DNA of 64,000 nt, from assembly GCF_040412085.2 (NCBI RefSeq), contig NZ_CP115920.1, forward strand, positions 2,356,001-2,420,000, written 5' to 3'. Shown here one piece after another: positions 1 through 8,690 of the stretch. The DNA comes from Vibrio sp. CB1-14 (GTDB lineage: Bacteria > Pseudomonadota > Gammaproteobacteria > Enterobacterales > Vibrionaceae). Position 1 is the first letter of the stretch, and each line of letters opens with the position of its first letter. The translations under genes and the position numbers were made by a program. The notes below the pieces were generated by a model. The model did not search any database and was not told the origin of the DNA. It worked only from the letters and a program-made list of their open reading frames with translations.

Positions 1-165
1 ACCCTTCTGATAACATCATCACCAAAAGCCTCATATTTCTCGATACATATCAAACAAGTCACACACCTTAGGGTTTGCGACTGTGCATTGAATCGGATTA
101 ACCTGATATCAACCAAATAGAAACCTCTATCTTGCCGCACTTAGACTAGGGAAAGTGAGTTAACT

Positions 166-984
166 ATGCCGTATGAGCTAAAGGATTTTGAAAATAACGA
201 AATCAGCTTCGCTGAGCTGAACAACAAGTCTTTTGCCTGTGCGCAAGGGGAGAATCAAGAGAGCTTGTTCGTAAAAACCTTTAAAAAGTTGCAAGACAAC
301 GGATTTATTCAGTCTGAAGAGCGTATCGCCATCCATCCCGCGAAGGAAGCCAACCCTTATCACCCCGACTTGATCGTAAACGAGAAGCTCGTCGCTGAAC
401 TGAAAACCAAGGCGTCACCACTGTTTATAGCGCAGAACTACGGTATCGACCCTCAATACGCACTCACCATGGATTTAAAAGACTCTCTACATTACAACAA
501 ACTGCTTGAGCAAGGTACAGACGTCACCATCTATGTTTGGGTGAAGTGGGCAGCCAAAACAATGCAACGCTATTCTGTGCAAAACGGGCAAAAGTGCTAC
601 AACGACGAAGTCTTTGAAGTTGGACAATTAGCGGGGATATGGAAGGTGAACTTCTCCCAATTGCGTCAGTTCGAACGTGACTATCAAGTGCCCATTCATT
701 GGTACAAGGAAGAATTTCGAAAACCACCTGAATACTCACGCGATGAGCCAGAACACAAAGCGTGGTATGACTATCTTGAAAACTTTGAACCGAGACTAGT
801 CAACCCTACGACAAACAAACTGAAGAACATCACCTCAAAAGGTTATGACAAAGACACTCTTTACACCAAAGGCGACTCTTCTGGCAGTTACGTCTTTGAC
901 CTAAGAAACCCAATGTTCCAGAGACTTTACTGGAATCATAAAAGCCCCAAGCGTCTTTGTTTGGACATACAACATTATCGCTAA
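166..984 (+). CDS. Probable type II restriction endonuclease (PD-(D/E)XK)
   Basis: A 272-residue cytoplasmic protein with no signal peptide or membrane segment. I do not recognise its exact family. Residues 66-80 carry a motif typical of PD-(D/E)XK nucleases: HPD at 66-68, then ELK at 78-80, so D68, E78 and K80 are the likely metal-binding and catalytic residues. It faces a C5-cytosine methyltransferase tail to tail, with only a shared hairpin terminator between them, the usual layout of a type II restriction-modification pair. The function is inferred from motif plus context; the recognition sequence is unknown. The ATG is preceded by a purine-rich GGGAAAGTGAG stretch. The alternative is a nuclease of another role that happens to sit beside the methylase. 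Confidence 0.7.
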   Translation: MPYELKDFENNEISFAELNNKSFACAQGENQESLFVKTFKKLQDNGFIQSEERIAIHPAKEANPYHPDLIVNEKLVAELKTKASPLFIAQNYGIDPQYALTMDLKDSLHYNKLLEQGTDVTIYVWVKWAAKTMQRYSVQNGQKCYNDEVFEVGQLAGIWKVNFSQLRQFERDYQVPIHWYKEEFRKPPEYSRDEPEHKAWYDYLENFEPRLVNPTTNKLKNITSKGYDKDTLYTKGDSSGSYVFDLRNPMFQRLYWNHKSPKRLCLDIQHYR

Positions 985-989
985 ATGCA

Positions 990-1017
990 AACAAGGAAGC
1001 CAAAAGGCTTCCTTGTT
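990..1017. terminator. Bidirectional terminator between endonuclease and methylase
   Basis: A perfect 12-bp stem (990-1001 with 1006-1017) closes a four-base AAAA loop just after the endonuclease stop and just after the methylase stop on the other strand. It can serve both convergent genes. Confidence 0.75.
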
Positions 1018-1039
1018 AACTATTGGGTACTACTCGTTA

Positions 1040-2299
1040 TTACGCGTTGCCAGTGGTTGGCTGCTCAAGAGATTCTATATCGTTAAGTAGCCTTACCAGT
1101 GAATGCCCTAACGCTTTAGACATATTCACCGGTACCGCATTACCAATTTGCTTATACGCAGCGTTCTTCGAGCCTTTAAACTCCCAATTGTCCGGGAAAG
1201 TCTGAATACGTGCGTACTCTCTTACTTGAAGCGGGCGCGTTTCAATAGGATGGCAGCGTTCCGTTTGTTTTTGTGCTGGAGACGTGGTGAGAGTCAAACT
1301 CGGCTCATCCAAAGAGAGACGTCTTGCCATGCCCGTCTTACCACCACCTAGGAAGTAGCTTCCTCCCATGTATTCACGCTGCAGATCATCTGACAGATCG
1401 CGCCAGTAGCCACCTTGCGGTACATGCTCCATGATTTCGCGTTTGCGCTCTGGGTAATGCTGGCCTTCTGACTCAGGTACATCCGTGTCGTAAAGTTCAC
1501 CCGCGTAAAATGCATCACGAAGCGTCATCACTTTGCGATAAGGTGAAGGCCAATGAAACTTAACTTTTTGCGCCAGATCTTTTCGGATAGCGACCAAGAT
1601 CAAGCGTTCACGTTTTTGTGGAACTTTATAGAAAATCGCTTTGAGTACACGCGGCTCAACCAACTCATAACCGAGTTCATCAATGACGCTTTTAATGGTT
1701 TCTAGGGTGCGACCATCGTCGTGAGTAAGCAGTGCTCTTACGTTTTCTGCCAAGAATACTTTTGGCTGAGTTTCTTTAATGGCACGCGCCATTTCGAAAA
1801 ACAAAGTACCGCGCGTATCTTCAAAACCTAGGCTCTTACCTGCATAAGAAAATGCCTGACATGGGAAGCCGCCAGTAAGAATATCCACCTCTTCTTCAAT
1901 CTGGGTGAAATCCACTTTAGCAATGTCGCCTTCAATCACATTCCAATCTGGTCGGTTATGGCGCAACGTCGCACAGGCGTGCTTGTCCATTTCGTTAAGA
2001 AGAATACTCTCAAGACCTGCTTGTTCCATGCCAATCGCAAGGCCGCCACCACCAGCGAACAGCTCGACCAGTTTGTAAGGTCGCAATGGTTTCACAGCGC
2101 GTTCATCATCCCAAAGGGTTTGAACCATCGACTGGATCTCTGGGTGATGTTCAACTTGGTCAAGCCCAATGGTGCCAGACTCTTCGCAGCGTTTTAATTC
2201 GCCACGACGAATACGTGCTTCCATGGTCGATTTAGATTGGGACAGGATATCCGCTAATACTTCAACACTAAAATTCATTTTCTTCTCTTTGGACATCAT
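1040..2299 (-). CDS. DNA (cytosine-5-)-methyltransferase
   Basis: Modification enzyme that methylates C5 of cytosine in a specific DNA site. The conserved motifs appear in order: motif I with FAGGGG near residue 83, motif IV GGFPCQAF with the catalytic cysteine near residue 147, motif VI with ENV, motif VIII with QKRERL, and motifs IX/X with REYARIQTFPDNW and QIGNAVP at the C-terminus. About 75 extra N-terminal residues before motif I look helix-turn-helix-like (VLADILSQSKSTMEARIRRGEL) and might bind DNA. The start is uncertain: ATG pairs at 2299/2296 lie about 10 nt after GGAAG, while an ATG at 2278 is also possible. It is convergent with a likely restriction endonuclease, so it probably protects host sites from that enzyme. 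The target sequence cannot be read from the protein. Confidence 0.92.
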   Translation of the reverse strand: MMSKEKKMNFSVEVLADILSQSKSTMEARIRRGELKRCEESGTIGLDQVEHHPEIQSMVQTLWDDERAVKPLRPYKLVELFAGGGGLAIGMEQAGLESILLNEMDKHACATLRHNRPDWNVIEGDIAKVDFTQIEEEVDILTGGFPCQAFSYAGKSLGFEDTRGTLFFEMARAIKETQPKVFLAENVRALLTHDDGRTLETIKSVIDELGYELVEPRVLKAIFYKVPQKRERLILVAIRKDLAQKVKFHWPSPYRKVMTLRDAFYAGELYDTDVPESEGQHYPERKREIMEHVPQGGYWRDLSDDLQREYMGGSYFLGGGKTGMARRLSLDEPSLTLTTSPAQKQTERCHPIETRPLQVREYARIQTFPDNWEFKGSKNAAYKQIGNAVPVNMSKALGHSLVRLLNDIESLEQPTTGNA

Positions 2300-2464
2300 A
2301 ACAATGACGCTTCCAACAGTAGACAAGGACTGTACAAACATACAGCTCTCATTTGTTCGGGTTGACTATTCTACCTGTTTTTAAAAGTGCAGACTACCTG
2401 CCAAAAGCTCTGACTGTCATCAAAGTTCCGCGCTAAGTGGTTACGTTTAAGGTTGCCAGTCGCT

Positions 2465-2752
2465 CTACTTTTTCAAATAGCCTAGGGTTTGCGCCATACG
2501 CTCGGCGTTTTCTTTAACCCAGCCAGAGTCAAAAGGCCCCCAAGAGACAATTTGATAGTGGCCATTTTTCAGCGCCCCAGTGAACTCACACTCGATATCA
2601 AGCTCATGTAAGGCATTAATCGTGTCTTGAGCCGTGCGGCGTGGAATTTCGATGCTAGATTGGATCTTTGGGATGGTGTTGTAGCCAGAATCAATAAGAT
2701 AAGCGAGATACAAGCGGCGATAAAATGAAGTTTTAGTTTTACTAGGGGTCAT
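2465..2752 (-). CDS. Small winged-helix DNA-binding-like protein
   Basis: A 95-residue protein with a helix-turn-helix pattern in its first half (IPKIQSSIEIPRRTAQDTINAL, residues about 28-49) followed by a two-strand wing-like stretch (ECEFTGALKNGHYQIVSWG). I recognise it as the kind of short winged-HTH protein found in vibrios but cannot name a studied homologue. It lies 165 nt downstream of the methylase start and is read in the same direction as the hotdog-fold gene behind it. Transcription regulation is an inference from fold only. Confidence 0.6.
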   Translation of the reverse strand: MTPSKTKTSFYRRLYLAYLIDSGYNTIPKIQSSIEIPRRTAQDTINALHELDIECEFTGALKNGHYQIVSWGPFDSGWVKENAERMAQTLGYLKK

Positions 2753-2866
2753 GCGTCCTTTTCCTTGGAAAGAGGAAGAGCATTGCGCTCCCCCTCTAAT
2801 GATTCATCATCCGGGCAGGTTGATGTCATCCGAAATAGACTAGCAAAATTTGATACTTAGAGCCAG

Positions 2867-3586
2867 TTAAGCCGCCAACTGCATTAGGAAAGCATCTTTG
2901 CGAGCGTTGAATCGTTCGACTAAGTCATCAATCGCCTCATCCGAATAAGGTTTAAGACCGCTAGCCACCATTCGCTTGACGCCTTTACCAATGACAATGC
3001 CGTCTTCTTTAAAGTTAAAGTTCAGTGTCACGGTACCGCGCTTACCTTCAATATCAAACGTTGCACCGCTAAACTCAACCTCTGGGTGCGTCAGATCTAA
3101 ACGAGAAAACTCCACTTCCATGCTCTCGTAAATCACCAGCGGGCGCTGGGAGTTGATCATCATCTGCTTTTCCTGCATCAGTGGCACCATAATGTGCGGG
3201 AAGTTCATGCCAGAGAATTGCACGTAGTTCGATACCACGTGTTCAATAAACTCAGCAGAACGGCTTTGCTCACCTGAGTGAGAGAAACGCAGATACTCTT
3301 TGCCATTATCATCGACAACCACAGATTCACTGTTGCTGTTACGCTGTACTTCGAGTTCAACACCGTCGTTGACCATTCCAGAGAATTCAAAACGCATCTT
3401 TTGGCTAATGCCTTCTTTATCTAGCAAGGCTGCAAAAAGCAGATCGCCCGGCACACAAAAGCGCTTGCTGTCTTCATCGTGGATAGGATTGAAATCCCCA
3501 GCGACTTTTTTAGCAAAATGGCTAGCTTGTTGACGAGTGAACTGGAACTTCGAATTTTCTCTTGAAATATAAGGTGTTAGAAACAT
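2867..3586 (-). CDS. DUF3581 family protein, hotdog/MaoC-like
   Basis: A 239-residue cytoplasmic protein that resembles the DUF3581 family of gamma-proteobacteria. Residues 30-37 (GDFNPIHDED region) match the hydratase signature of MaoC-like hotdog proteins, where Asp and His are catalytic, so an acyl-thioester hydratase or related activity is possible. No substrate is known to me. It is divergent from rpsF across a 209-bp promoter region. The family assignment rests on overall recognition plus the motif; the enzymatic role is inference. Confidence 0.7.
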   Translation of the reverse strand: MFLTPYISRENSKFQFTRQQASHFAKKVAGDFNPIHDEDSKRFCVPGDLLFAALLDKEGISQKMRFEFSGMVNDGVELEVQRNSNSESVVVDDNGKEYLRFSHSGEQSRSAEFIEHVVSNYVQFSGMNFPHIMVPLMQEKQMMINSQRPLVIYESMEVEFSRLDLTHPEVEFSGATFDIEGKRGTVTLNFNFKEDGIVIGKGVKRMVASGLKPYSDEAIDDLVERFNARKDAFLMQLAA

Positions 3587-3740
3587 ACAACGACACTATT
3601 AATTTAAAAACTGGCGGAAGTATAACGTATGCCACCAAGGCCAATGGTCTATCCAGATAAATACCTAAATACTTAGTTGTTTAACGCAGCAACTTCTTGT
3701 AATATCGCCGCTCATTTTCGGTCTTATTATTCGTTCCTTG

Positions 3741-3795
3741 CTTCCTCTGGACGACCGACCAACTGTGGAAGCTAATAATCCGTAAGGAGCAACCA
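3741..3795 (+). promoter_or_regulatory. rpsF leader with possible S6:S18 binding hairpin
   Basis: The stretch before rpsF contains CTTCC (3741-3745) that can pair with GGAAG (3767-3771), enclosing ACCGACC, followed by the strong ribosome site TAAGGAG seven bases before the ATG. In many bacteria the rpsF leader binds the S6:S18 complex through a CCG-containing bulge for feedback control. The hairpin is seen; the regulatory role here is inferred. Confidence 0.35.
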
Positions 3796-4185
3796 ATGCG
3801 TCACTACGAAATCGTATTCATGGTGCACCCTGATCAAAGCGAGCAAGTTGCTGGCATGATCGAGCGTTACACTGGTTCAATCACTGAAGCTAACGGTACT
3901 ATCCACCGTCTAGAAGACTGGGGCCGCCGTCAAATGGCTTACCCAATCAACAAGCTTCACAAAGCACACTACGTTCTAATGAACGTTGAAGCGCCACAAG
4001 AAGCGATTGATGAGCTAGAAACTGCTTTCCGTTTTAACGATGCAGTTCTACGTAACATGATCATGCGTACTAAAAAAGCTGTTACTGAGCCTTCTATCAT
4101 GCTTAAGCAGAAAGAAGAGCGTTCTGAGCGTGCTCCACGTCGTGAAGAGCGTACAGAAGCTAAGCCAGAAGCATCTGCAGAGTAA
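3796..4185 (+). CDS. rpsF: 30S ribosomal protein S6
   Basis: A 129-residue S6 that starts [18 protein letters not shown], typical of the family, with the beta-alpha-beta RNA-binding core and the conserved [11 protein letters not shown] segment at residues about 46-56. It ends in a long charged Glu/Arg tail as in enterobacterial S6, where RimK adds glutamates. It binds 16S rRNA with S18 in the platform of the 30S subunit. First gene of the S6-S18-L9 operon. Unlike E. coli, no priB gene lies between it and rpsR: only 77 nt separate them. Confidence 0.98.
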   Translation: MRHYEIVFMVHPDQSEQVAGMIERYTGSITEANGTIHRLEDWGRRQMAYPINKLHKAHYVLMNVEAPQEAIDELETAFRFNDAVLRNMIMRTKKAVTEPSIMLKQKEERSERAPRREERTEAKPEASAE

Positions 4186-4262
4186 TTTTTTACTCATTTA
4201 GTACTTGGTGGTGGTTCTCCACTGCCGACTTTAAGACTTTAATTTAGATCAGGAGATAGCCC

Positions 4263-4490
4263 ATGGCTCGTTTCTTCCGTCGTCGTAAATTCTGCCGTTT
4301 CACTGCAGAAGGCGTTACAGAGATTGATTACAAAGACGTAACAACTCTAAAAAACTACATTACTGAATCTGGTAAAATCGTACCTAGCCGTATCACTGGC
4401 ACAAGTGCTAAATACCAGCGTCAGCTAGCTCGCGCTATCAAGCGTTCACGCTACCTAGCACTACTTCCGTACACTGATAAGCATCAGTAA
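4263..4490 (+). CDS. rpsR: 30S ribosomal protein S18
   Basis: A 75-residue S18 starting [17 protein letters not shown], with the conserved C-terminal [20 protein letters not shown] region. It pairs with S6 on the 30S platform. The ribosome site AGGAG sits nine bases before the ATG. It lies 77 nt after rpsF and 30 nt before rplI, in the same transcript. Length and sequence are normal for gamma-proteobacteria. Confidence 0.98.
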   Translation: MARFFRRRKFCRFTAEGVTEIDYKDVTTLKNYITESGKIVPSRITGTSAKYQRQLARAIKRSRYLALLPYTDKHQ

Positions 4491-4520
4491 TCGGCACCGT
4501 TTAGAAAAGAGGATTAAACA

Positions 4521-4973
4521 ATGCAAGTTATTCTACTTGATAAAATCGGTAACCTAGGTGGTCTTGGCGATACAGTTAACGTTAAATCTGGTTACGCTCG
4601 TAACTTCCTTATCCCACAAGGTAAGGCTGTAATGGCAACTAAGAACAACGTTGAAATGTTTGAAGCTCGTCGCGCTGAACTAGAAGCGAAAGTTGCTGAG
4701 CAACTAACTGCTGCTGAAGCTCGTGCTGAGAAAGTTAACGCTCTTGAAGCTGTTGTTATCGCTTCTAAAGCGGGTGACGAAGGCAAACTATTCGGTTCTA
4801 TCGGTACTCGTGACATCGCTGACGCAATCACTGCGGCAGGCGTTGAAGTTGCTAAAAGCGAAGTTCGTCTTCCTGAAGGCGCTCTACGTACAACTGGCGA
4901 GTTCGAGATCAGCGTTCAACTTCACTCTGAAGTTTTCGCAACTATCGCACTACAAGTTGTTGCTGCTGAGTAA
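4521..4973 (+). CDS. rplI: 50S ribosomal protein L9
   Basis: A 150-residue L9 with the N-terminal rRNA-binding domain ([19 protein letters not shown], glycine-rich GYARNFLIP) at residues 1-40, the long connecting helix at about 41-75 and the C-terminal domain after that. It binds 23S rRNA near the L1 stalk and affects frame maintenance. The ribosome site GAGGA precedes the ATG. Last gene of the operon, followed at once by a strong terminator. Confidence 0.98.
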   Translation: MQVILLDKIGNLGGLGDTVNVKSGYARNFLIPQGKAVMATKNNVEMFEARRAELEAKVAEQLTAAEARAEKVNALEAVVIASKAGDEGKLFGSIGTRDIADAITAAGVEVAKSEVRLPEGALRTTGEFEISVQLHSEVFATIALQVVAAE

Positions 4974-4995
4974 TTCAGTTGTAAGAACGCGAAAA

Positions 4996-5020
4996 ACACC
5001 AGCTTCGGCTGGTGTTTTTT
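4996..5020 (+). terminator. Rho-independent terminator of rpsF-rpsR-rplI
   Basis: An 8-bp GC-rich stem (4996-5003 with 5008-5015) with a TTCG tetraloop, followed by an uninterrupted run of T. It closes the ribosomal operon and also precedes the stop of the convergent Eco47II-type gene. Confidence 0.9.
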
Positions 5021-5025
5021 TTTGC

Positions 5026-5784
5026 TCAAGAAAAATTGATCTCGTCAAAGCCTTCATATTGCTCAAATGGAAGCAGATAGATACTTTTTAGCACATCGTC
5101 AGAAATGTTTTCCAATTCAGTGAAAACCGTATTCTCGATTTTTCCAAGCTTGGCTTCAGCGACGACATCGTCAATCACCCTAGGTAATACCTGACATAGT
5201 TTCTTGAAGGCATGAGCATCACCCGTAGCGATCTCATAGAACTTGTCCATTGATACTCTTCGAATGTTTTTATGACTGATCTTTTCACCATCCAAACTGA
5301 TTGCCCAAGGAATATCTTGGCTATTCTTAGCAATAACCTCAACTAAGTAACAGACAGCCTTATCATCGCGGACAATTTTGTTTTGCATTTTCATGTAGGT
5401 CTTCTGTGATGAAGCCGAGTTCATGGTGTTATGCTTATTTTTTAGCTCCGCATAGATATTTAGCTCTGAGTTAATCGTATCAAAGCCTTGCTCTGGCACT
5501 TCCCAGCCATCAAAAAATTTAAATATATTTTGATGAAAATAGCCGATGTGATTGGTGTTTGACTTGTCAATCTGACGAATAGACTCAGATTCAATGATTT
5601 CAGGTATCGTCTTGCCATAAATCTTTGAATCAAAGGTAAGTTTGATTGGGTCAAGTAAGTTCTTATTAAACTGCGACAGGTTGATTTTGAATCGGTACTT
5701 AAGAACCGTATCTTTCACATGCTCAAATAGCTGCTCATCAGTTATAAACCCTAACCCATATGCTTCTGACTTAGTTGCTGACAT
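5026..5784 (-). CDS. Eco47II-type restriction endonuclease, orphan
   Basis: A 252-residue protein that I recognise as an Eco47II/Sau96I-family type II restriction enzyme. The signature NIYAELKNKHNTMNSAS at residues about 108-124 holds the ExK catalytic pair (E112, K114) in the form usual for this family, which cuts GGWCC or GGNCC sites. No methylase is adjacent; the nearest C5-methylase is 2.7 kb away beyond the ribosomal operon and already faces another nuclease. It is inserted between the rplI terminator and the RluA-family gene, in reverse orientation. It may be protected by that distant methylase, by one elsewhere in the genome, or may be inactive. The reading frame is intact. Confidence 0.85.
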   Translation of the reverse strand: MSATKSEAYGLGFITDEQLFEHVKDTVLKYRFKINLSQFNKNLLDPIKLTFDSKIYGKTIPEIIESESIRQIDKSNTNHIGYFHQNIFKFFDGWEVPEQGFDTINSELNIYAELKNKHNTMNSASSQKTYMKMQNKIVRDDKAVCYLVEVIAKNSQDIPWAISLDGEKISHKNIRRVSMDKFYEIATGDAHAFKKLCQVLPRVIDDVVAEAKLGKIENTVFTELENISDDVLKSIYLLPFEQYEGFDEINFS

Positions 5785-5956
5785 AGATGCCTACCTTTAT
5801 GTTAATCAGACAGTTATGTTACCCGATTAGCTAGAAAATAAAAGACACACCGAGCAACCCACAAAGAGCTCAAAAGCCAACAAACACTACTCATGGAAAT
5901 TCTGTCCAAACAAGGTACAATCCGTGCTCAATTTTCTATGACCCACGGCCTTTAAT

Positions 5957-7636
5957 ATGCACTCACCCCAACACTGCTTTAACCAATTTGATGTTGCTAT
6001 CGAAGGCTACGAGTTACCAGAACAATTTACGTTTCCGTTCTACTACACGCCTCACCCGCTGTGCGTGTTAGCGGCAAATCAGCTCCAGCAGTATCTAGAA
6101 ACGCAAACTGACTTCATTTATGACTTTGGCATAAAAGATGAGAGCCAAGGTCGAGGTAAGATGTTCGGTGTTTTACTGGTGCAAAACCCACAAGGCCAAA
6201 TCGGCTTTTTGAGTGCCTTTTCTGGCAAGATTGCAGACCAAAACCTCCTGCCAGGATTCGTCCCACCAGTCTTCGATATGCTTACTGAAGACGGCTTCTT
6301 CCGAGAAGACACCGACGCCATCACCAAAGCGCTTGCGACATACAAAACCTTCGCCAACGCACCTGAAATAACAGAACTCAAAGAGCAAATCGCTACAGAG
6401 CGTGCTGCGTATCAACAAGAAGAACAAGCGCATCGCGACACCATGATTCAAGGCCGTGCTGCTCGCAAACTGCAGCGAAAAGAGGCGCAACAAACACTCA
6501 GTGGCGACGCTCTTCAGTCCTTACTTGACGAGCTTGGCAAACAAAGCGTTGCAGAAAAAAACACGCTCAAATATCTAAAGCTCAAGTGGGAAGATAAGCT
6601 CGCGGTTAAAGAACAGCGACTAGCAGAACTAGAAACCCATCTTGCAGAGCTTAGAGAGCACCATAAAGCGCTATCCAACGCATTGCAGCACAAACTTCAT
6701 AAGCAGTATCGCTTTTTGAATCAACGTGGTGAAACCAGCGATTTAGTTGATATCTTCGCGGCAACGACAACCCCGATTCCACCAGCCGGTGCCGGCGAAT
6801 GCGCCGCACCAAAACTGCTGCACTACGCCTACAAGCACGGCTTTACGCCTTTGGCTTTGGCCGAGTTTTGGTGGGGGGTATCGCCCAAGTCAGAAATCCG
6901 TAAGCACGGCAGTTTTTACCCATCATGCAACAACAAATGCCAACCTATCTTAGGACACATGCTGCAAGGCCTAAACGTCGAGCCTAACCCGCTAGAGCAG
7001 AATTGGGCGCAAGATAAAGAGCTAGAAATTGTATTCCAAGATGATGCGATGGTGGTCATCAATAAACCATCAGGTTTGCTATCCGTGCCAGGCAAAACCA
7101 TTAAAGATTCTGCCTATACGCGCCTGCAAGCTCTGTTCCCAGATGTTGAAGGCCCCTATGTGATTCACCGCCTAGACATGGCCACATCTGGATTGCTCGT
7201 TTTCGCTCTAACCAAGCGCGCCAACAAAAGCCTACAAAAGCAGTTCATTACCCGTGGTGTACAAAAGCGCTATGTTGCATTGCTCGAAGGTGAACTTACC
7301 CAGAGCGAGGGCGATATTTCGCTACCAATGCGCGGCGACCCTGATGATCGCCCAAGGCAGCTAGTGTGTTATGAACATGGCAAGCCAGCGCAAACTCATT
7401 GGGAGTTGATTGAAGTGCGGGATGGCCGAAGCAAGGTGTACATGTACCCAAAAACAGGCCGAACCCACCAGCTACGCGTCCACAGTGCTCATCATCTTGG
7501 CTTGAATATGGCGATGGTTGGCGACACCTTGTATGGCGAGAAGGCAGATCGATTGCATTTGCATGCGGAGCGGTTGGAGCTTGATCATCCTTATAGTAAG
7601 GAGCGATTGGTGTTTCAGGTTGATAGTGAGTTTTAA
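5957..7636 (+). CDS. RluA-family RNA pseudouridine synthase, long form
   Basis: A 559-residue protein whose C-terminal third is an RluA-type pseudouridine synthase: HRLDMATSGLLVFA at 404-417 holds the catalytic Asp407, and KTGRTHQLRVH at 499-509 is the second family motif. It converts uridine to pseudouridine in rRNA or tRNA; the target is unknown. The N-terminal 340 residues are much longer than in RluA. They include a predicted coiled coil rich in Glu/Lys/Gln (about 136-250) and a short Cys-containing segment (YPSCNNKC, 321-328). Such long forms are common in vibrios. A second, diverged copy of its last 45 codons lies about 20 kb downstream, beyond the sulfatase island. Confidence 0.93.
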   Translation: MHSPQHCFNQFDVAIEGYELPEQFTFPFYYTPHPLCVLAANQLQQYLETQTDFIYDFGIKDESQGRGKMFGVLLVQNPQGQIGFLSAFSGKIADQNLLPGFVPPVFDMLTEDGFFREDTDAITKALATYKTFANAPEITELKEQIATERAAYQQEEQAHRDTMIQGRAARKLQRKEAQQTLSGDALQSLLDELGKQSVAEKNTLKYLKLKWEDKLAVKEQRLAELETHLAELREHHKALSNALQHKLHKQYRFLNQRGETSDLVDIFAATTTPIPPAGAGECAAPKLLHYAYKHGFTPLALAEFWWGVSPKSEIRKHGSFYPSCNNKCQPILGHMLQGLNVEPNPLEQNWAQDKELEIVFQDDAMVVINKPSGLLSVPGKTIKDSAYTRLQALFPDVEGPYVIHRLDMATSGLLVFALTKRANKSLQKQFITRGVQKRYVALLEGELTQSEGDISLPMRGDPDDRPRQLVCYEHGKPAQTHWELIEVRDGRSKVYMYPKTGRTHQLRVHSAHHLGLNMAMVGDTLYGEKADRLHLHAERLELDHPYSKERLVFQVDSEF

Positions 7637-7706
7637 GTTACGTTGTGCGTGCACAACACCAATTAATGATGTTGACTGAAACTTGTATTCCGAGACGAAC
7701 CTACCA

Positions 7707-7733
7707 GCGTAGCTCAAATGCTTTGAGCTACGC
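7707..7733. terminator. Hairpin between convergent synthase and exporter genes
   Basis: A perfect 12-bp stem (7707-7718 with 7722-7733) and three-base loop lie between the stop codons of two convergent genes. There is no clear T run, so it is a weak candidate terminator for either strand. Confidence 0.45.
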
Positions 7734-7762
7734 GGTCCACCTTTAAAGTGTCATAAAAAATC

Positions 7763-8602
7763 TTAAGTAAATAAATACAGTCCACAGCTAATACCAATTA
7801 TCACTAACGTTATTAAATAGATAGAACTTTCGGACAGTCGAGACATGAATATCGAAGCTATCGGAACACCAGCGAAAGAGCCAATTAAAAATAGCAAAGC
7901 CGTATCGAAGTCTGATTGCCCCCCTTTCGCGTAACCGAAAGCCGCAACCGACGATAACAACAGAGCCACAACCACGGAAGAACCTACCGCTTTTTTAATG
8001 TCTACATTCAAAAGGTTGGTGAAGATAGGCAGCAGCAAAACCCCTCCTCCAACCCCCGTGGAACCCAGTACTGTGCCGCAAAACATCCCGGACAACACCG
8101 CGGTACTTTTTTTGGGCTTACTACACTCAGCCTGATTCGTACCCGCGCGATGGCTAAAATACTTGATTAACACAGATACTAATGACCCAAACATCACTAA
8201 TAAAACAAGAAACGAAACCAAACTCTGAGTGATCTCGCTATGAACGGGATGTTCATTTAGAAAAACAATGCACTGCGTCACCAACAAGGTTAATGGTAGC
8301 GCTCCGAGAAAAAGCAGCGCCATCTGACGCCAAGATACATTGTTAGCTTTTAGATGGAAAAAGGAAGCGTTAACCTTCACCATCGCAGAAATCATACTTG
8401 CGGTTCCCACCGCTAATACTGGAGGCATCTCGCAGAAAAATTGCAGCATTGGGATAAGTAATACTCCCCCTCCAACCCCCGTAAGACCGAGACATAAGCC
8501 AAAAACAGTGCCAAGTAAAATTTTTAAAATCGAGGCTTCAGAGAACAACAATTCAAACAAAAAACCACTCAGTTCCACTACAACAACTCCAAAGTTAGCC
8601 AT
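7763..8602 (-). CDS. TauE/SafE-family membrane exporter
   Basis: A 279-residue integral membrane protein with about eight hydrophobic segments and the internal duplication typical of the TauE/SafE family: GLTGVGGGVLLIP near residue 39 and GSTGVGGGVLLLP near residue 180. Members export sulfite, sulfoacetate or related sulfur anions. It is divergent from a Crp-like regulator and next to a sulfatase maturase. A role in clearing the sulfur oxyanion released by the island's sulfatases is therefore plausible, although sulfatases yield sulfate rather than sulfite. The function is by family only. Confidence 0.85.
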   Translation of the reverse strand: MANFGVVVVELSGFLFELLFSEASILKILLGTVFGLCLGLTGVGGGVLLIPMLQFFCEMPPVLAVGTASMISAMVKVNASFFHLKANNVSWRQMALLFLGALPLTLLVTQCIVFLNEHPVHSEITQSLVSFLVLLVMFGSLVSVLIKYFSHRAGTNQAECSKPKKSTAVLSGMFCGTVLGSTGVGGGVLLLPIFTNLLNVDIKKAVGSSVVVALLLSSVAAFGYAKGGQSDFDTALLFLIGSFAGVPIASIFMSRLSESSIYLITLVIIGISCGLYLFT

Positions 8603-8670
8603 CCGTTTTACACGGTTTCATTTGGTATCACTTTATCCCCATTGTTTCTGAAAATTTTATGGCGATGGTC

Positions 8671-8690
8671 ATATTTCAGCATTGAAATAT
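8671..8690. promoter_or_regulatory. Palindromic operator candidate (ATATTTCA-N4-TGAAATAT)
   Basis: A perfect 8-bp inverted repeat with a four-base spacer lies between the divergent exporter and Crp-like genes, 40 bp before the regulator start. Half-sites with an N4 spacer fit the geometry of Crp/Fnr-type operators, so autoregulation is a reasonable guess. Confidence 0.4.

Noticed and set aside
4723-5091. 122-codon plus-strand frame overlapping rplI
   Set aside because: It reads through rplI and its terminator in another frame and has no family features.
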